Shown: piece after piece, positions 1 to 9,097 of the stretch
How the letters are laid out: each line of letters starts with the position of its first letter
How positions within the stretch are numbered: position 1 is the first letter of the stretch
DNA from: Solirubrobacterales bacterium
GTDB lineage: Bacteria; Actinomycetota; Thermoleophilia; Solirubrobacterales; Solirubrobacteraceae
Assembly: GCA_016215085.1 (NCBI GenBank)
Contig: JACRMD010000005.1
Span: 1-12,788, forward strand
Direction: 5' to 3'
Length of the DNA stretch: 12,788 bases
Position numbers and translations under genes: made by a program
The notes under the pieces: generated by a model
Seen by the model: the letters and a program-made list of their open reading frames with translations, nothing else
Told to the model about the DNA's origin: nothing
The model's database searches: none

Positions 1-77
1 GATGATGAGCCAACGCGCGCCACGCAGTTCAGGCACCACCGCGCTGAGCGTCACACGGCCGATGACAGTGCCGAGTC

Positions 78-81
<4 letters not shown>
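1..81 (-). CDS. EutN/CcmL-type microcompartment vertex protein (BMC-P), N-terminal fragment
   Basis: Reading leftward from an ATG at 81-79, 27 codons stay open to the window edge. They begin MRLGTVIGRVTLS and continue through PELRGARWLII. This matches the first strands of the EutN/CcmL (BMC-P) fold, in which an M-(K/R)-L-x-x-V-x-G-x-(I/V) opening is followed by a short loop and a hydrophobic L-(L/M/I)-(V/I) strand. Family members form pentamers that cap the vertices of bacterial microcompartment shells. The ATG overlaps the stop codon of the upstream reading frame (ATGA), so translation is probably coupled. Codon use is less GC-biased than the rest of the window: AGA, ACT, CCT, GAA and three CGT occur among 27 codons. 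Only about a quarter to a third of a normal ~90-110 residue protein is visible, so the call rests on the N-terminal pattern and on the adjoining BMC-P-like tail. Confidence 0.62.
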
Positions 82-2033
<1,952 letters not shown>

Positions 2034-2044
2034 GTGGTGCGGGT

Positions 2045-2050
2045 CTCCTT
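2045..2050 (-). promoter_or_regulatory. Shine-Dalgarno site of dnaK
   Basis: AAGGAG on the minus strand, with 11 nt between it and the ATG at 2033. It fixes the dnaK start, which also gives the conserved MGKTIGIDLGTT N-terminus. Confidence 0.75.
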
Positions 2051-2072
2051 CTGCTGCCGTCTCGGAAGAAAT

Positions 2073-2110
2073 CTGAGCGACAGTGTAGAAGATCCGCGCG
2101 CACGCTCAAG
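2073..2110 (-). promoter_or_regulatory. Predicted dnaK promoter with flanking inverted half-sites
   Basis: On the minus strand a -35-like TTGAGC (2109-2104) is followed after 16 nt by a -10-like TACACT (2087-2082). This places the transcript start near 2075 and leaves a leader of about 40 nt with the AAGGAG site. The -35 box overlaps the stop codon of the upstream response regulator gene. The element is bracketed by CGCTCA (2103-2108) and its complement TGAGCG (2074-2079). CTTGAG resembles one half of the HspR operator HAIR (CTTGAGT-N7-ACTCAAG), but the spacing here is 23 nt rather than 7. HspR control is therefore only a suggestion. Confidence 0.5.
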
Positions 2111-2774
2111 GTCTGCCCGCGATCCCCGACTCGTAGGCCAGCACGACCGCCTGCACGCGGTCGCGCACCCCGAGCTTCATCAGCATGCGCGCGACGTGCG
2201 TCTTGACCGTCGTCTCGCCGAGCACGAGCTCCTCGGCGATCTCCGCGTTGGAGAGGCCCCGGGCGACCAGCTTGAAGACCTCCAGCTCGCGCGCGGTGAG
2301 CTCGTCGAGCCCGGGCGGCGGCGCCGGGGCGGGCGCGGCCGCGCCGTCGTCGGCGCGCGCGAACTCGTCGAGCAGCCGCCGGGTGACCGACGGCGCCAGC
2401 AGCGCGTCGCCGCGCGCGACGACGCGCACGCCCTCGGCCAGCTGCTCGGCCGGGGTGTCCTTGAGCAGGAAGCCGCTGGCGCCGGCGCGCAGCGCCTCGT
2501 AGACGTACTCGTTGAGGTCGAAGGTCGTGAGCATGAGGACCTTCGTCGGGCCGCCCACGATCCGGCGGGTCGCCTCGATCCCGTCGAGCTCGGGCATGCG
2601 GATGTCCATGAGCACGACGTCGGGGCACTCGCGCCTCACGACCTCGAGGGCCTCGGCGCCGTCGGCCGCCTCGCCGACGACCTCGAGGTCGTCCTCGGCG
2701 TCGAGGATCAGGCGGAAGCCGGTGCGGACGAGCTGCTGGTCGTCGGCGATGACGATGCGGACGGGGTCGCTCAT
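2106..2774 (-). CDS. Two-component response regulator, NarL/LuxR (LiaR/DesR-like) family
   Basis: A 222-residue DNA-binding response regulator. The N-terminal receiver domain (about residues 5-120) has the acidic pair D11-D12 in VIADDQQ, the phosphoacceptor D57 in VLMDIRMPELDG, T83/T84 in MLTTFD and K105 in FLLKD, so it should be phosphorylated normally. An Ala/Pro-rich linker (about 140-155) leads to a LuxR-type helix-turn-helix, LTARELEVFKLVARGLSN through TTVKTHVARMLMKLGV (about 158-215). The ATG at 2774 overlaps the stop of the upstream kinase gene (ATGA), so the two are translationally coupled. It is the last gene of a kinase-kinase-regulator operon. Its likely targets are its own operon and the divergent SRPBCC/ABC operon, which would fit the palindrome in the shared intergenic region. 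Target assignment is inference. Confidence 0.93.
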   Translation of the reverse strand: MSDPVRIVIADDQQLVRTGFRLILDAEDDLEVVGEAADGAEALEVVRRECPDVVLMDIRMPELDGIEATRRIVGGPTKVLMLTTFDLNEYVYEALRAGASGFLLKDTPAEQLAEGVRVVARGDALLAPSVTRRLLDEFARADDGAAAPAPAPPPGLDELTARELEVFKLVARGLSNAEIAEELVLGETTVKTHVARMLMKLGVRDRVQAVVLAYESGIAGRP

Positions 2775-3925
2775 CGTGCCGGGACCCTCGCACCGTTGGC
2801 GGGCAGGTGCGCGCGGACGACGAACCCGCCGTCCTCCGGGCCGGCCTCGACGGTGCCGCCGTAGAGCGCCGCGCGCTCGCGCATGCCGGTCAGGCCGTGG
2901 CCGCCGGCCGGCAGCGCGGCCGAGGCCCCGCCGCGGTCGCGGACCTCGAGCTCCAGGTGGTCGCCGGCCCAGCGCAGGACGACCGTCGCACGCGTCCCCG
3001 GGCCGGCGTGCTTGATCGCGTTGGTCAGCGCCTCCTGCACGATCCGGTAGGCGGCGACCTCCTCGCCGGCCGAGACCGGCGCCGGCTCGCCCTCGACGAC
3101 GAGCTCGGCCTCGAGCCCCGCCTCGCGGGCGCGCCGCACCAGCGCGGGCAGCTCCGCGAGCGTCGGCTGCGGCGCCATCGGCGCGCCGGCCTCGCCGTCG
3201 CCGACGAACCCGAGCAGGCGCCGCAGCTCGCCGAGCGCGGCGCGGCCCGTGTCCTCGACGGTGGCCAGCGCCTCCTCGGCGCGCGCGGGGTCGCGGTCCA
3301 GCGTCCGCCGCGCCGCGCCGGCCTGGACGACCATCACCGACAGCGTGTGCGCGACGACGTCGTGCAGCTCGCGCGCGATGCGCCGGCGCTCCTGCTCGAC
3401 GGCCGCGGCGGCGCGCGCCTCCTGCTCGTGGGCCAGCCGCTCGGCCCGGTCGGCCAGCTCGCCGGCCACGAGCGCGCGGCTGCGCAGCGCCCGGCCGGCC
3501 AGCACCGCCGCGGCGAGCATGATGGTGGGGAAGACGAAGTCGCCGAACGCCGTCTCGCCCGAGGTGAGGTTCACGCCGACCAGCGTCACCGCCAGGATCG
3601 CCACGCCCGCGCGCACGTCGCCCGGGTCGCCGTAGCGGCCGAAGGCGTACGCGGCGGCGAAGATCGGGGCGATCGTCGAGCCGAACCGCGGCACCGGCGT
3701 GACGAGCAGCCCGGCCAGGACGAAGCACGCGCCGACCAGCGCGAGGACCAGCGTCGGGCGGCGTCGCCGCGGCAGGAGCGACAGCGACGGCAGCACGGCG
3801 ACCAGCAGCACGTTGGCCCAGCGCGGGCCGTCGAGGTCCGCGGTCATGAGGACCTCGGCGGAGAGCCCGACGGCGAGGCCCGCGGCCAGCGCCCAGTCGA
3901 CCACGTGGGAGGCCGGGCGCCTCAC
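2771..3925 (-). CDS. Sensor histidine kinase, DesK/LiaS-like (HisKA_3), complete ATPase domain
   Basis: A 384-residue membrane sensor kinase. The N-terminal ~150 residues carry several hydrophobic segments (WALAAGLAVGLSAE, VLLVAVLPSLSLL, LVLALVGACFVLAGLLV, VAILAVTLVGVNL, PTIMLAAAVLAG) with almost no extracytoplasmic domain, typical of intramembrane-sensing kinases. A helical linker leads to the HisKA_3 dimerisation motif RELHDVVAHTLSVMVVQAG, with the phosphoacceptor His at residue 188. The HATPase_c domain keeps the N-box (QEALTNAIKHAG, N302), a D-box (VRDRGG) and the G-box (GGHGLTGMRERAALYGG), so it should be catalytically competent. The GTG start at 3925 overlaps the stop of the upstream kinase gene (GTGA) and has a GGGGAG-like site just before it. 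The end overlaps the regulator start. This is probably the kinase that phosphorylates the downstream regulator. Confidence 0.9.
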   Translation of the reverse strand: MRRPASHVVDWALAAGLAVGLSAEVLMTADLDGPRWANVLLVAVLPSLSLLPRRRRPTLVLALVGACFVLAGLLVTPVPRFGSTIAPIFAAAYAFGRYGDPGDVRAGVAILAVTLVGVNLTSGETAFGDFVFPTIMLAAAVLAGRALRSRALVAGELADRAERLAHEQEARAAAAVEQERRRIARELHDVVAHTLSVMVVQAGAARRTLDRDPARAEEALATVEDTGRAALGELRRLLGFVGDGEAGAPMAPQPTLAELPALVRRAREAGLEAELVVEGEPAPVSAGEEVAAYRIVQEALTNAIKHAGPGTRATVVLRWAGDHLELEVRDRGGASAALPAGGHGLTGMRERAALYGGTVEAGPEDGGFVVRAHLPANGARVPAR

Positions 3926-5088
3926 GCCGCTCCCCGCTCGACCGGCAGCCGGGCGCGCAGCACGTGGCCGCCGCCGCGGCGGCGGCCGGCCTGCAGGTCG
4001 CCGCGGAAGAGCGCGACGCGCTCGCGCAGCGCCACGCCGCCGTCGGCGCGATCGCCGGCGGCGTCGTCGGCCACCTCGAGCTCGAGCTCGTGACGGCGGT
4101 AGCGGACGGCGACGGTCGTGGCGGCGGACCCGTCGCGGCGCAGCACGTCGCCGAGCGCGTCCTCGACGATGCGGTGCGCGGTGACGTCGAGGCCGACCGG
4201 CAGCGGGAACGGCTCGCCCTCGACGACGAGCTCGACCGGCAGGCCCTCGTCGCGCAGCCGGGCCACGAGCCGGTCCACGCGCGCGAGCGACGGCTGCGGC
4301 GCGAGCGCCAGCGCCTCGTCGCCGCGGCGCAGGACGCCGAGCAGCCGCCGCAGCTCGTCGAGCGCCTCGCGGCCGGTGGCCTCGACCTCGGCGATCGCGG
4401 CGCGGCCGGTGTCGGCGTCGCCGCCGGCGGCGACGATCCGCCGGGCGGCCCCGGCCTGGACGACCATCGCCGAGACGCCGTGGGCGACGACGTCGTGCAG
4501 CTCGGCGGAGATCCGCTCGCGCTCCTGCGCGACGGCGCGGCGGGCCTGCTCGTCGCGCTCGGCCTCGAGGCTGCGCGCACGCTCGTGCAGCAGCGCGGCC
4601 AGCTCGCTGTGGTTGCGGAACGCCCGCCCGGCGGCGACGGGCAGCAGGACCACCATCGTCGTGCCCCAGAGGTAGTCGCCGAGGTTGGCGTCGTCGTTCG
4701 GGCTCGCGGCGATCACCGCCGCGCACCCGGCGAGCGAGACGGCGACCAGCAGCGCCAGCCGGCCGCCCGACCCGCGCGCGGCGGCGGTGACGATCAGCGC
4801 GATCGCCACCGCGACCGGCGTGAAGAGCCAGTCCAGGCCCGCGCCCAGCGCGTCGGAGAGCAGCAGGACGCCGAAGGCCGCGAGCGTGCCGGCGAACGGC
4901 GCGCGCGAGCGGATCGCCAGCGGTGCGCACATCAGCGGCACCATCGCCAGCGTCGCCGCCTTCGGCGCGTGGACGTCGGTGAGCGCGGCCTCGATCAGCG
5001 CCAGCACGGTGACGACCGCGGCGGCCAGCACGTCGACCCGCAGCGGGTCCAGACGCCGCACGCGGTCGATGAGGGCATGCCGGTCCAT
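3922..5088 (-). CDS. Sensor histidine kinase homolog with degenerate ATP-binding domain (possible pseudokinase)
   Basis: A 388-residue paralogue of the next gene. It has several membrane segments in the first ~160 residues (for example VLAAAVVTVLALIEAAL, PVAVAIALIVTAAA, LALLVAVSLAGCAAVIAA and MVVLLPVAAG), a coiled linker, and a HisKA_3 motif AELHDVVAHGVSAMVVQAG with His198 intact. The ATPase half is eroded. The N-box reads VEDALGDVLRRDG, with Asp314 where the kinase-defining Asn should be and the usual K-H replaced by R-R. The D-box reads VADDAAGD without the D-x-G pattern. The G-box is reduced to GGVALRERVALFRGD. It may bind ATP poorly or not at all, yet keep its phosphoacceptor and sensor. 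A heterodimeric sensor or trans-phosphorylated partner for the intact kinase is plausible. The ATG at 5088 lacks a good Shine-Dalgarno, but a TACGCT box at 5105-5100 would give a near-leaderless mRNA. Confidence 0.85.
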   Translation of the reverse strand: MDRHALIDRVRRLDPLRVDVLAAAVVTVLALIEAALTDVHAPKAATLAMVPLMCAPLAIRSRAPFAGTLAAFGVLLLSDALGAGLDWLFTPVAVAIALIVTAAARGSGGRLALLVAVSLAGCAAVIAASPNDDANLGDYLWGTTMVVLLPVAAGRAFRNHSELAALLHERARSLEAERDEQARRAVAQERERISAELHDVVAHGVSAMVVQAGAARRIVAAGGDADTGRAAIAEVEATGREALDELRRLLGVLRRGDEALALAPQPSLARVDRLVARLRDEGLPVELVVEGEPFPLPVGLDVTAHRIVEDALGDVLRRDGSAATTVAVRYRRHELELEVADDAAGDRADGGVALRERVALFRGDLQAGRRRGGGHVLRARLPVERGAA

Positions 5089-5247
5089 GGCGGAGGCCCA
5101 GCGTAGAGCCGCGCGGAGGCGGTCGCATCCCCCCGCCGGACGACCCTCGGGTCATCCTCGAGGAGGACGAGGGTGCGGCCTGCCCCACCCCCAAGATCGC
5201 CACGACGGCCGACGACGCGGCGGCGCCCCGGGTCCATGCTGGCTGCC
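5089..5247. promoter_or_regulatory. Divergent intergenic region between kinase operon and ABC operon
   Basis: These 159 bp separate two operons transcribed away from each other, so both promoters should lie here. On the minus strand TACGCT (5105-5100) fits the loose actinobacterial TAnnnT -10 pattern and would start transcription only a few nt before the kinase ATG at 5088. No convincing -35 box is seen for it. On the plus strand no clear -10/-35 pair was found. CATGCT at 5235-5240 is a weak -10 candidate for a leaderless SRPBCC message. The most obvious element is the nested palindrome at 5143-5174. Confidence 0.4.
5143..5174. promoter_or_regulatory. Nested palindrome, candidate operator
   Basis: The outer arms ACCCTCG (5143-5149) and CGAGGGT (5168-5174) are perfect 7-bp inverted repeats. 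Within them lies the perfect 10-bp palindrome TCCTCGAGGA (5155-5164), offset from the outer centre by one base. No T-run follows on either strand, and the element sits between two divergent starts, so an operator is more likely than a terminator. The adjacent LuxR-type response regulator is the obvious candidate protein. That pairing is inferred from position only. Confidence 0.45.
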
Positions 5248-5688
5248 ATGAGCACGTGGACCGAGCAGCTGACCGCCAGGGCCCGTCCCGCCGCGGTCCT
5301 CGACGTCCTCACCGACCCCCGGGCCTGCGGGCGCTGGGCGCCGGTGGACTTCGAGGTGCAGCAGCTCGACGGCGACCGCCTGCGGGCGGGAAGCCGTGCC
5401 CGCGTCGCCGGCCGCCTCGCCGGGCGCCAGGTCGGCTTCGACGTGGAGGTCCTGGCCGCGGACGAGGAGCGCCTGGCGCTCCTGGCCCGCGGACCGGTGG
5501 CGCTCGACGTGGAGTACCGCCTCCGGCCCGTCGCGGCCGGCAGCGAGGTGCACGCGTCGGTCGCCGTCCAGCCGGGGCGACCCGGCCTGGGCGCCCGCGT
5601 GCTCGCGCAGGCCACCGCCGCGCTGCTCTCGGGCGGCGCCCTGAAGACGACCGTCGCGGCGATCGCCCGCGAGGCCGCCCTCCTCTGA
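5248..5688 (+). CDS. SRPBCC (START/Bet v1-like) family protein
   Basis: A 146-residue protein starting MSTWTEQLTARARPAAVLDVLTDPRACGRWAP. This is the classic SRPBCC opening, in which a first strand is followed by a helix of the form V-x-x-(V/L)-L-x-D-x-x-x-x-x-x-W. Alternating strands follow (FEVQQL, GSRARVAGRLAG, VGFDVEVLAADEERLALLA, VALDVEYRLRPVAAGSEVHASVAV) and then a long C-terminal helix (LLSGGALKTTVAAIAREAALL). The fold binds hydrophobic ligands or lipids. The substrate cannot be told from sequence. The start at 5248 is preferred over an upstream in-frame ATG at 5236 and a GTG at 5173 because the fold begins at MSTW and the extensions are Pro/Arg-rich and overlap the palindrome. It stands 23 bp ahead of the ABC ATPase and is probably co-transcribed with it. 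Confidence 0.8.
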   Translation: MSTWTEQLTARARPAAVLDVLTDPRACGRWAPVDFEVQQLDGDRLRAGSRARVAGRLAGRQVGFDVEVLAADEERLALLARGPVALDVEYRLRPVAAGSEVHASVAVQPGRPGLGARVLAQATAALLSGGALKTTVAAIAREAALL

Positions 5689-5699
5689 CCCCCCATACC

Positions 5700-5705
5700 A
5701 AGGAG
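5700..5705 (+). promoter_or_regulatory. Shine-Dalgarno site of the ABC ATPase gene
   Basis: AAGGAG lies 6 nt before a GTG at 5712. It decides the GTG start in a frame that is open far upstream with no other good initiation signal. Confidence 0.75.
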
Positions 5706-5711
5706 CACCCC

Positions 5712-6485
5712 GTGTCCACCGACATCCTCCTCGACCGCCCCGCCGCCGGCGGCGCCCTCGCGCCCGCCGCCGTCGCCGCGGTCGACCTCGCCCGCCGCTA
5801 CGGCGAGGGCGAGGCCGCCGTGCACGCGCTGCGCGGCGTCACCCTCGACGTGCCCGCCGGCCAGTTCTGCGCCGTCATGGGCCCGTCGGGCTCCGGCAAG
5901 TCCACGCTGATGCACCACCTCGCCGGCCTCGACGTCCCGACCTCGGGCCGCGTCCTGCTCGGCGAGCACGACCTGACCGGCATGGACGACAAGTCGCTGA
6001 CGCGCCTGCGCCGCGACCACGTCGGCTTCGTCTTCCAGGCCTTCAACCTGCTCCCGACGCTCAGCGCCGAGGAGAACATCCTGCTGCCGATGGAGATCGC
6101 CGGCCGCCGGCCCGACGCCGCGTGGCTGGAGGCGGTCATCGACCGCGTCGGCCTCGGCGACCGCCGGAGCCATCGCCCGACCGAGCTCTCCGCCGGCCAG
6201 CAGCAGCGCGTCGCCGTCGCCCGCGCGCTCGTGTCCCGCCCGACGGTGCTGTTCGCCGACGAGCCGACCGGCAACCTCGACTCCGCGTCGGGCGCCGCCG
6301 TCCTGGGCCTCCTGCGCGAGGCCGCGGACGCCGACGGCCAGACCATCGTCATGGTCACCCACGACGCGCACGCCGCGTCGATCGCCGACCGGGTCCTGAT
6401 CCTCGCCGACGGCCGCATCGTCGCCGACCTCGACCGGCCGGCCGAGGACGCGATCATCACCGCGCTGCACGAGGCCGGGCGATGA
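5712..6485 (+). CDS. ABC transporter ATP-binding protein, MacB/LolD type
   Basis: A 257-residue nucleotide-binding subunit. An N-terminal extension of about 20 Ala/Pro-rich residues precedes the ATPase fold (AAVDLARRYGEGEAAVHALRGV). It has Walker A GPSGSGKST (57-65, K63), a Q-loop in FVFQAFNLLPTL (Q109), a signature LSAGQQQR (159-166, with Ala where LSGGQ has Gly), Walker B VLFADEP (E184) followed by TGNLDSASG, and an H-loop VMVTHD (H217). The pattern VFQ-x-F-NLLP-TLSA-x-EN and DEPTGNLDS is typical of the MacB/LolD/FtsE group, which drive mechanotransmission rather than conventional import. Its stop overlaps the start of the permease gene (ATGA), so the pair is a coupled transporter. It probably exports or expels a hydrophobic or toxic compound, or moves lipid. 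The substrate is unknown. Confidence 0.93.
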   Translation: MSTDILLDRPAAGGALAPAAVAAVDLARRYGEGEAAVHALRGVTLDVPAGQFCAVMGPSGSGKSTLMHHLAGLDVPTSGRVLLGEHDLTGMDDKSLTRLRRDHVGFVFQAFNLLPTLSAEENILLPMEIAGRRPDAAWLEAVIDRVGLGDRRSHRPTELSAGQQQRVAVARALVSRPTVLFADEPTGNLDSASGAAVLGLLREAADADGQTIVMVTHDAHAASIADRVLILADGRIVADLDRPAEDAIITALHEAGR

Positions 6486-9034
6486 CCAGGGTCGTCCTCC
6501 GCGGGCTGGCCACGCGCCGCCTGCGCACCTTCCTCAGCGCGTTCGCCGTCGTGCTCGGCGTCGCGCTCGTCACCGGGGCCCTGACGCTCGGCGGCGCGCT
6601 CAAGGACGCGTCCGGCAAGCTCAAGACCTCGGCGTACGACGGCACCGCCGCCGTCGTGTCCGCCCCGAGCGGGTTCACCTCCGACGACCTGTCGGCCAAC
6701 GCGACGATCCCCGAGCGCACCGCGGCGCGGGTCGCGGCCGTGGACGGCGTCGCCGTCGCCGCGCCCGAGATCCTCGACGAGGCGAAGGTCATCGACCGCC
6801 ACGGCGACCCCGTCGGCGGCGGCCCGTACTTCGGCATGGGCATCGACGCCCAGGCCGCGGGCACCGAGCGCGTCAACCCGCTGCGGCTCGTCGAGGGCCG
6901 CTGGGCCGCCGGCCCGGGCCAGGTCGTCCTCGACCAGGGCACCGCCGAGAAGGAGCACCTGCGCCTCGGCGCCAAGGTGCGCATCGCCGCCCAGGGCCCC
7001 GCGCGCACGTTCACCCTCGCGGGCATCGCCAGCTTCGGCGAGGTCAAGACGCTGGGCACCGCCACCGTGGCGGCCTTCGACCTGCGCACCGCGCAGGACC
7101 TGTTCGGCAAGCCCGGGCAGATCGACGACGTGCTCGTCGCGGCCGACCGCGGCCAGGACGCCGGCGCGCTGCGCACGCGGCTGTCGGGCGCGCTCGGCGG
7201 CGCCGTCGCCGTGCAGACCGCGCGCGACCAGGACCGCTTCGACCTCGTCGGCGGCCTGGACGGCTTCGTCGGCTTCCTCGAGGGCTTCCTCATCGCGTTC
7301 GGCGCGGTGGCCGTCCTCGTGGGGGCGATGACGATCGCCAACGCGCTCGGGCTCACCGTGGCCCAGCGGGCCCGTGAGCTCGCGCTGCTGCGCGCCACCG
7401 GCGCGTCGCGCGGCCAGGTGCTGCGCTCGGTCGTGCTCGAGGCCGGCGTCATCGGCGCCCTCGGCACGGCCATGGGCATCGGCGCCGGCTACGGCCTCGC
7501 GTCCGGCTTGATGGCGTTGATGAAGTCCTTCGGCCTGGAGCTGCCGACCGACGGGCTGAGCCTCGCCGGGAGCACCGTCGCGGTCGCCGCGATCACCGGC
7601 GTCGGCACCACGCTGCTCGCGTCGCTGGCCCCGGCCGTCCGCGCCACGCACGTCCCGCCGGTCGCGGCCCTGCGCGACGGCGCGAGCGCCGCGCTGTCGC
7701 CCCGCGGCGGCCGCCGCTCGACGATCGCCGGCATCGCACTCGGCGTCCTCGGCCTGGCCATCGTCGGCTACGGCATGTTCGCCGGCGGGATGACCGGCAC
7801 CGAGCGGCTCGCGTCGCTGGCCCCCGGCACGCTGGCGCTGCTGCTCGGCGTCGCGATGCTGAGCCGCCACGCGGTCGTGCCATTGGCCCGCCTGCTCGGC
7901 CGTCCCGGCGCCCGCGTGGGCGGCGTGGCCGGGCGGCTGGCCCAGCGCAACACCATGCGCAACCCGCGGCGCACCGCCTCCACGGCGGCGGCCCTGATGG
8001 TCGGCGTCGCGCTGGTCACGTTCGTGGCCATGCTCGCCACCGGCCTCAAGCAGTCGGCCACGGGCGAGATCGGCGACACCGTCCGCAGCGAGCAGGTCAT
8101 CGTGGGCGCCGACGGCTGGTCGCCGGTGTCGGCGAAGACCGCGCAGGCCGCCCGTGACGCGGGCGCGACGACGGTCTCCTCGATCGCGGTCGACGAGGCG
8201 CGCGCGTTCGACGCCAAGACCTACGTGGCCGGGGTCGACCCCGCGACGTTCTCCAAGGTGTACGACTACCAGTGGAAGGACGGCTCGGACGCCACGCTGC
8301 GCAGCCTGCACGGCGACGGCGCCCTGGTCCGCGACGACTTCGCCACCAAGCACGACCTGAAGACGGGCTCGCGCTTCACGGTGATGGCCGCCGACGGCTC
8401 CAAGCTGCGCCTGCGCGTCGCCGGCATCGTCGACGGCTCGCCGATCGACACGATGGGGTTGGGCTCGGTCACCGTCGACCGCAAGGCGTTCGACGCGACC
8501 TTCGCCCAGCGCCGCGCGAAGCTCGTCCTCGTCTCGGGCGCCTCGGCGGCCGCGCTGGACCGCACGCTGGCGGCGTTCCCCGACGCGCAGCGGCTGACCC
8601 CGGACGAGCTGGCCGACGAGGTCGGCAAGAGCGTCGACAGCATCCTCGGGCTCGTGACGGTCCTGCTGGCGCTGGCGATCCTCATCAGCGTCCTGGGCAT
8701 CGTCAACACGCTGGCGCTGGGCGTCGCCGAGCGCACGAAGGAGCTCGGCATGCTGCGGGCGGTCGGCATGAGCCGCCGGCAGCTGCGCCGGATGGTCCGC
8801 CACGAGGGCGCGCTGACCGCCGTCGTGGGCGCGGCGCTGGGCATCGGGCTCGGCATGGCGCTGGCGGCGATCGTCACCGTGGCGCTGGCCGACCAGGGCC
8901 TGGTCCTGGCCGTGCCGGTCGGGACGATCCTGGCCTACGTGGCCGCCGCCGCCCTGGCGGGCGTCGTTGCCGCGGCGCTGCCCGCGCGGCGGGCGGGCCG
9001 GCTGCCGGTGCTCGGCGCGCTGGCCCACGAGTAG
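6482..9034 (+). CDS. ABC transporter permease, double FtsX/MacB-like
   Basis: An 850-residue integral membrane permease with two FtsX-type halves and about ten hydrophobic segments. Residues ~12-38 form the first membrane helix (LRTFLSAFAVVLGVALVTG), followed by a large extracytoplasmic MacB-core-like domain to about 255. The first FtsX block is ~260-395 and includes LTVAQRARELALLRATGASRGQ. Two central helices and the start of the second half (STAAALMVGVALVTFVAMLATG, ~499-520) lead into a second extracytoplasmic domain. The last FtsX block is ~715-850 and includes LGVAERTKELGMLRAVGMSRRQ. The two R-x-(R/K)-E-L-x-(L/M)-LRA-x-G motifs are the FtsX coupling helices that touch the ATPase. This architecture is common in Gram-positive-type bacteria for resistance or lipoprotein/lipid handling. 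It is the last gene of the plus-strand operon and is followed by a strong dyad at 9063-9097. Confidence 0.93.
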   Translation: MTRVVLRGLATRRLRTFLSAFAVVLGVALVTGALTLGGALKDASGKLKTSAYDGTAAVVSAPSGFTSDDLSANATIPERTAARVAAVDGVAVAAPEILDEAKVIDRHGDPVGGGPYFGMGIDAQAAGTERVNPLRLVEGRWAAGPGQVVLDQGTAEKEHLRLGAKVRIAAQGPARTFTLAGIASFGEVKTLGTATVAAFDLRTAQDLFGKPGQIDDVLVAADRGQDAGALRTRLSGALGGAVAVQTARDQDRFDLVGGLDGFVGFLEGFLIAFGAVAVLVGAMTIANALGLTVAQRARELALLRATGASRGQVLRSVVLEAGVIGALGTAMGIGAGYGLASGLMALMKSFGLELPTDGLSLAGSTVAVAAITGVGTTLLASLAPAVRATHVPPVAALRDGASAALSPRGGRRSTIAGIALGVLGLAIVGYGMFAGGMTGTERLASLAPGTLALLLGVAMLSRHAVVPLARLLGRPGARVGGVAGRLAQRNTMRNPRRTASTAAALMVGVALVTFVAMLATGLKQSATGEIGDTVRSEQVIVGADGWSPVSAKTAQAARDAGATTVSSIAVDEARAFDAKTYVAGVDPATFSKVYDYQWKDGSDATLRSLHGDGALVRDDFATKHDLKTGSRFTVMAADGSKLRLRVAGIVDGSPIDTMGLGSVTVDRKAFDATFAQRRAKLVLVSGASAAALDRTLAAFPDAQRLTPDELADEVGKSVDSILGLVTVLLALAILISVLGIVNTLALGVAERTKELGMLRAVGMSRRQLRRMVRHEGALTAVVGAALGIGLGMALAAIVTVALADQGLVLAVPVGTILAYVAAAALAGVVAAALPARRAGRLPVLGALAHE

Positions 9035-9062
9035 ACCCTGGGGGGTCGATCCAGGAAGGGCC

Positions 9063-9097
9063 GATCGCCCCGGGCTGCCCGTCAGCCCGGGGCGATC
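9063..9097. terminator. Strong dyad between convergent genes, probable bidirectional terminator
   Basis: A perfect 14-bp inverted repeat: GATCGCCCCGGGCT (9063-9076) and AGCCCGGGGCGATC (9084-9097), separated by a 7-nt loop. It lies 28 bp after the permease stop and covers the last codons and stop of the convergent SnoaL-like gene. No U-tract follows on either strand, so it would be an actinobacterial-style hairpin terminator or a 3'-end stabiliser. The symmetry is certain; the role is inferred. Confidence 0.65.

Noticed and set aside
2335..2345. Ala/Pro codon run in the response regulator as a possible repeat element
   Set aside because: It is an interdomain linker typical of high-GC LuxR-type regulators, not a DNA repeat.
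4580..5203. Upstream in-frame extensions of the two kinase and regulator frames
   Set aside because: The extensions are Arg/Ala/Pro-rich out-of-phase translations of the neighbouring kinase gene. The ATGA and GTGA overlaps give natural starts.
9035..9062. Small imperfect repeat CCTGG...CCAGG just after the permease stop
   Set aside because: The arms are only 5 bp and the much stronger dyad at 9063-9097 explains termination.
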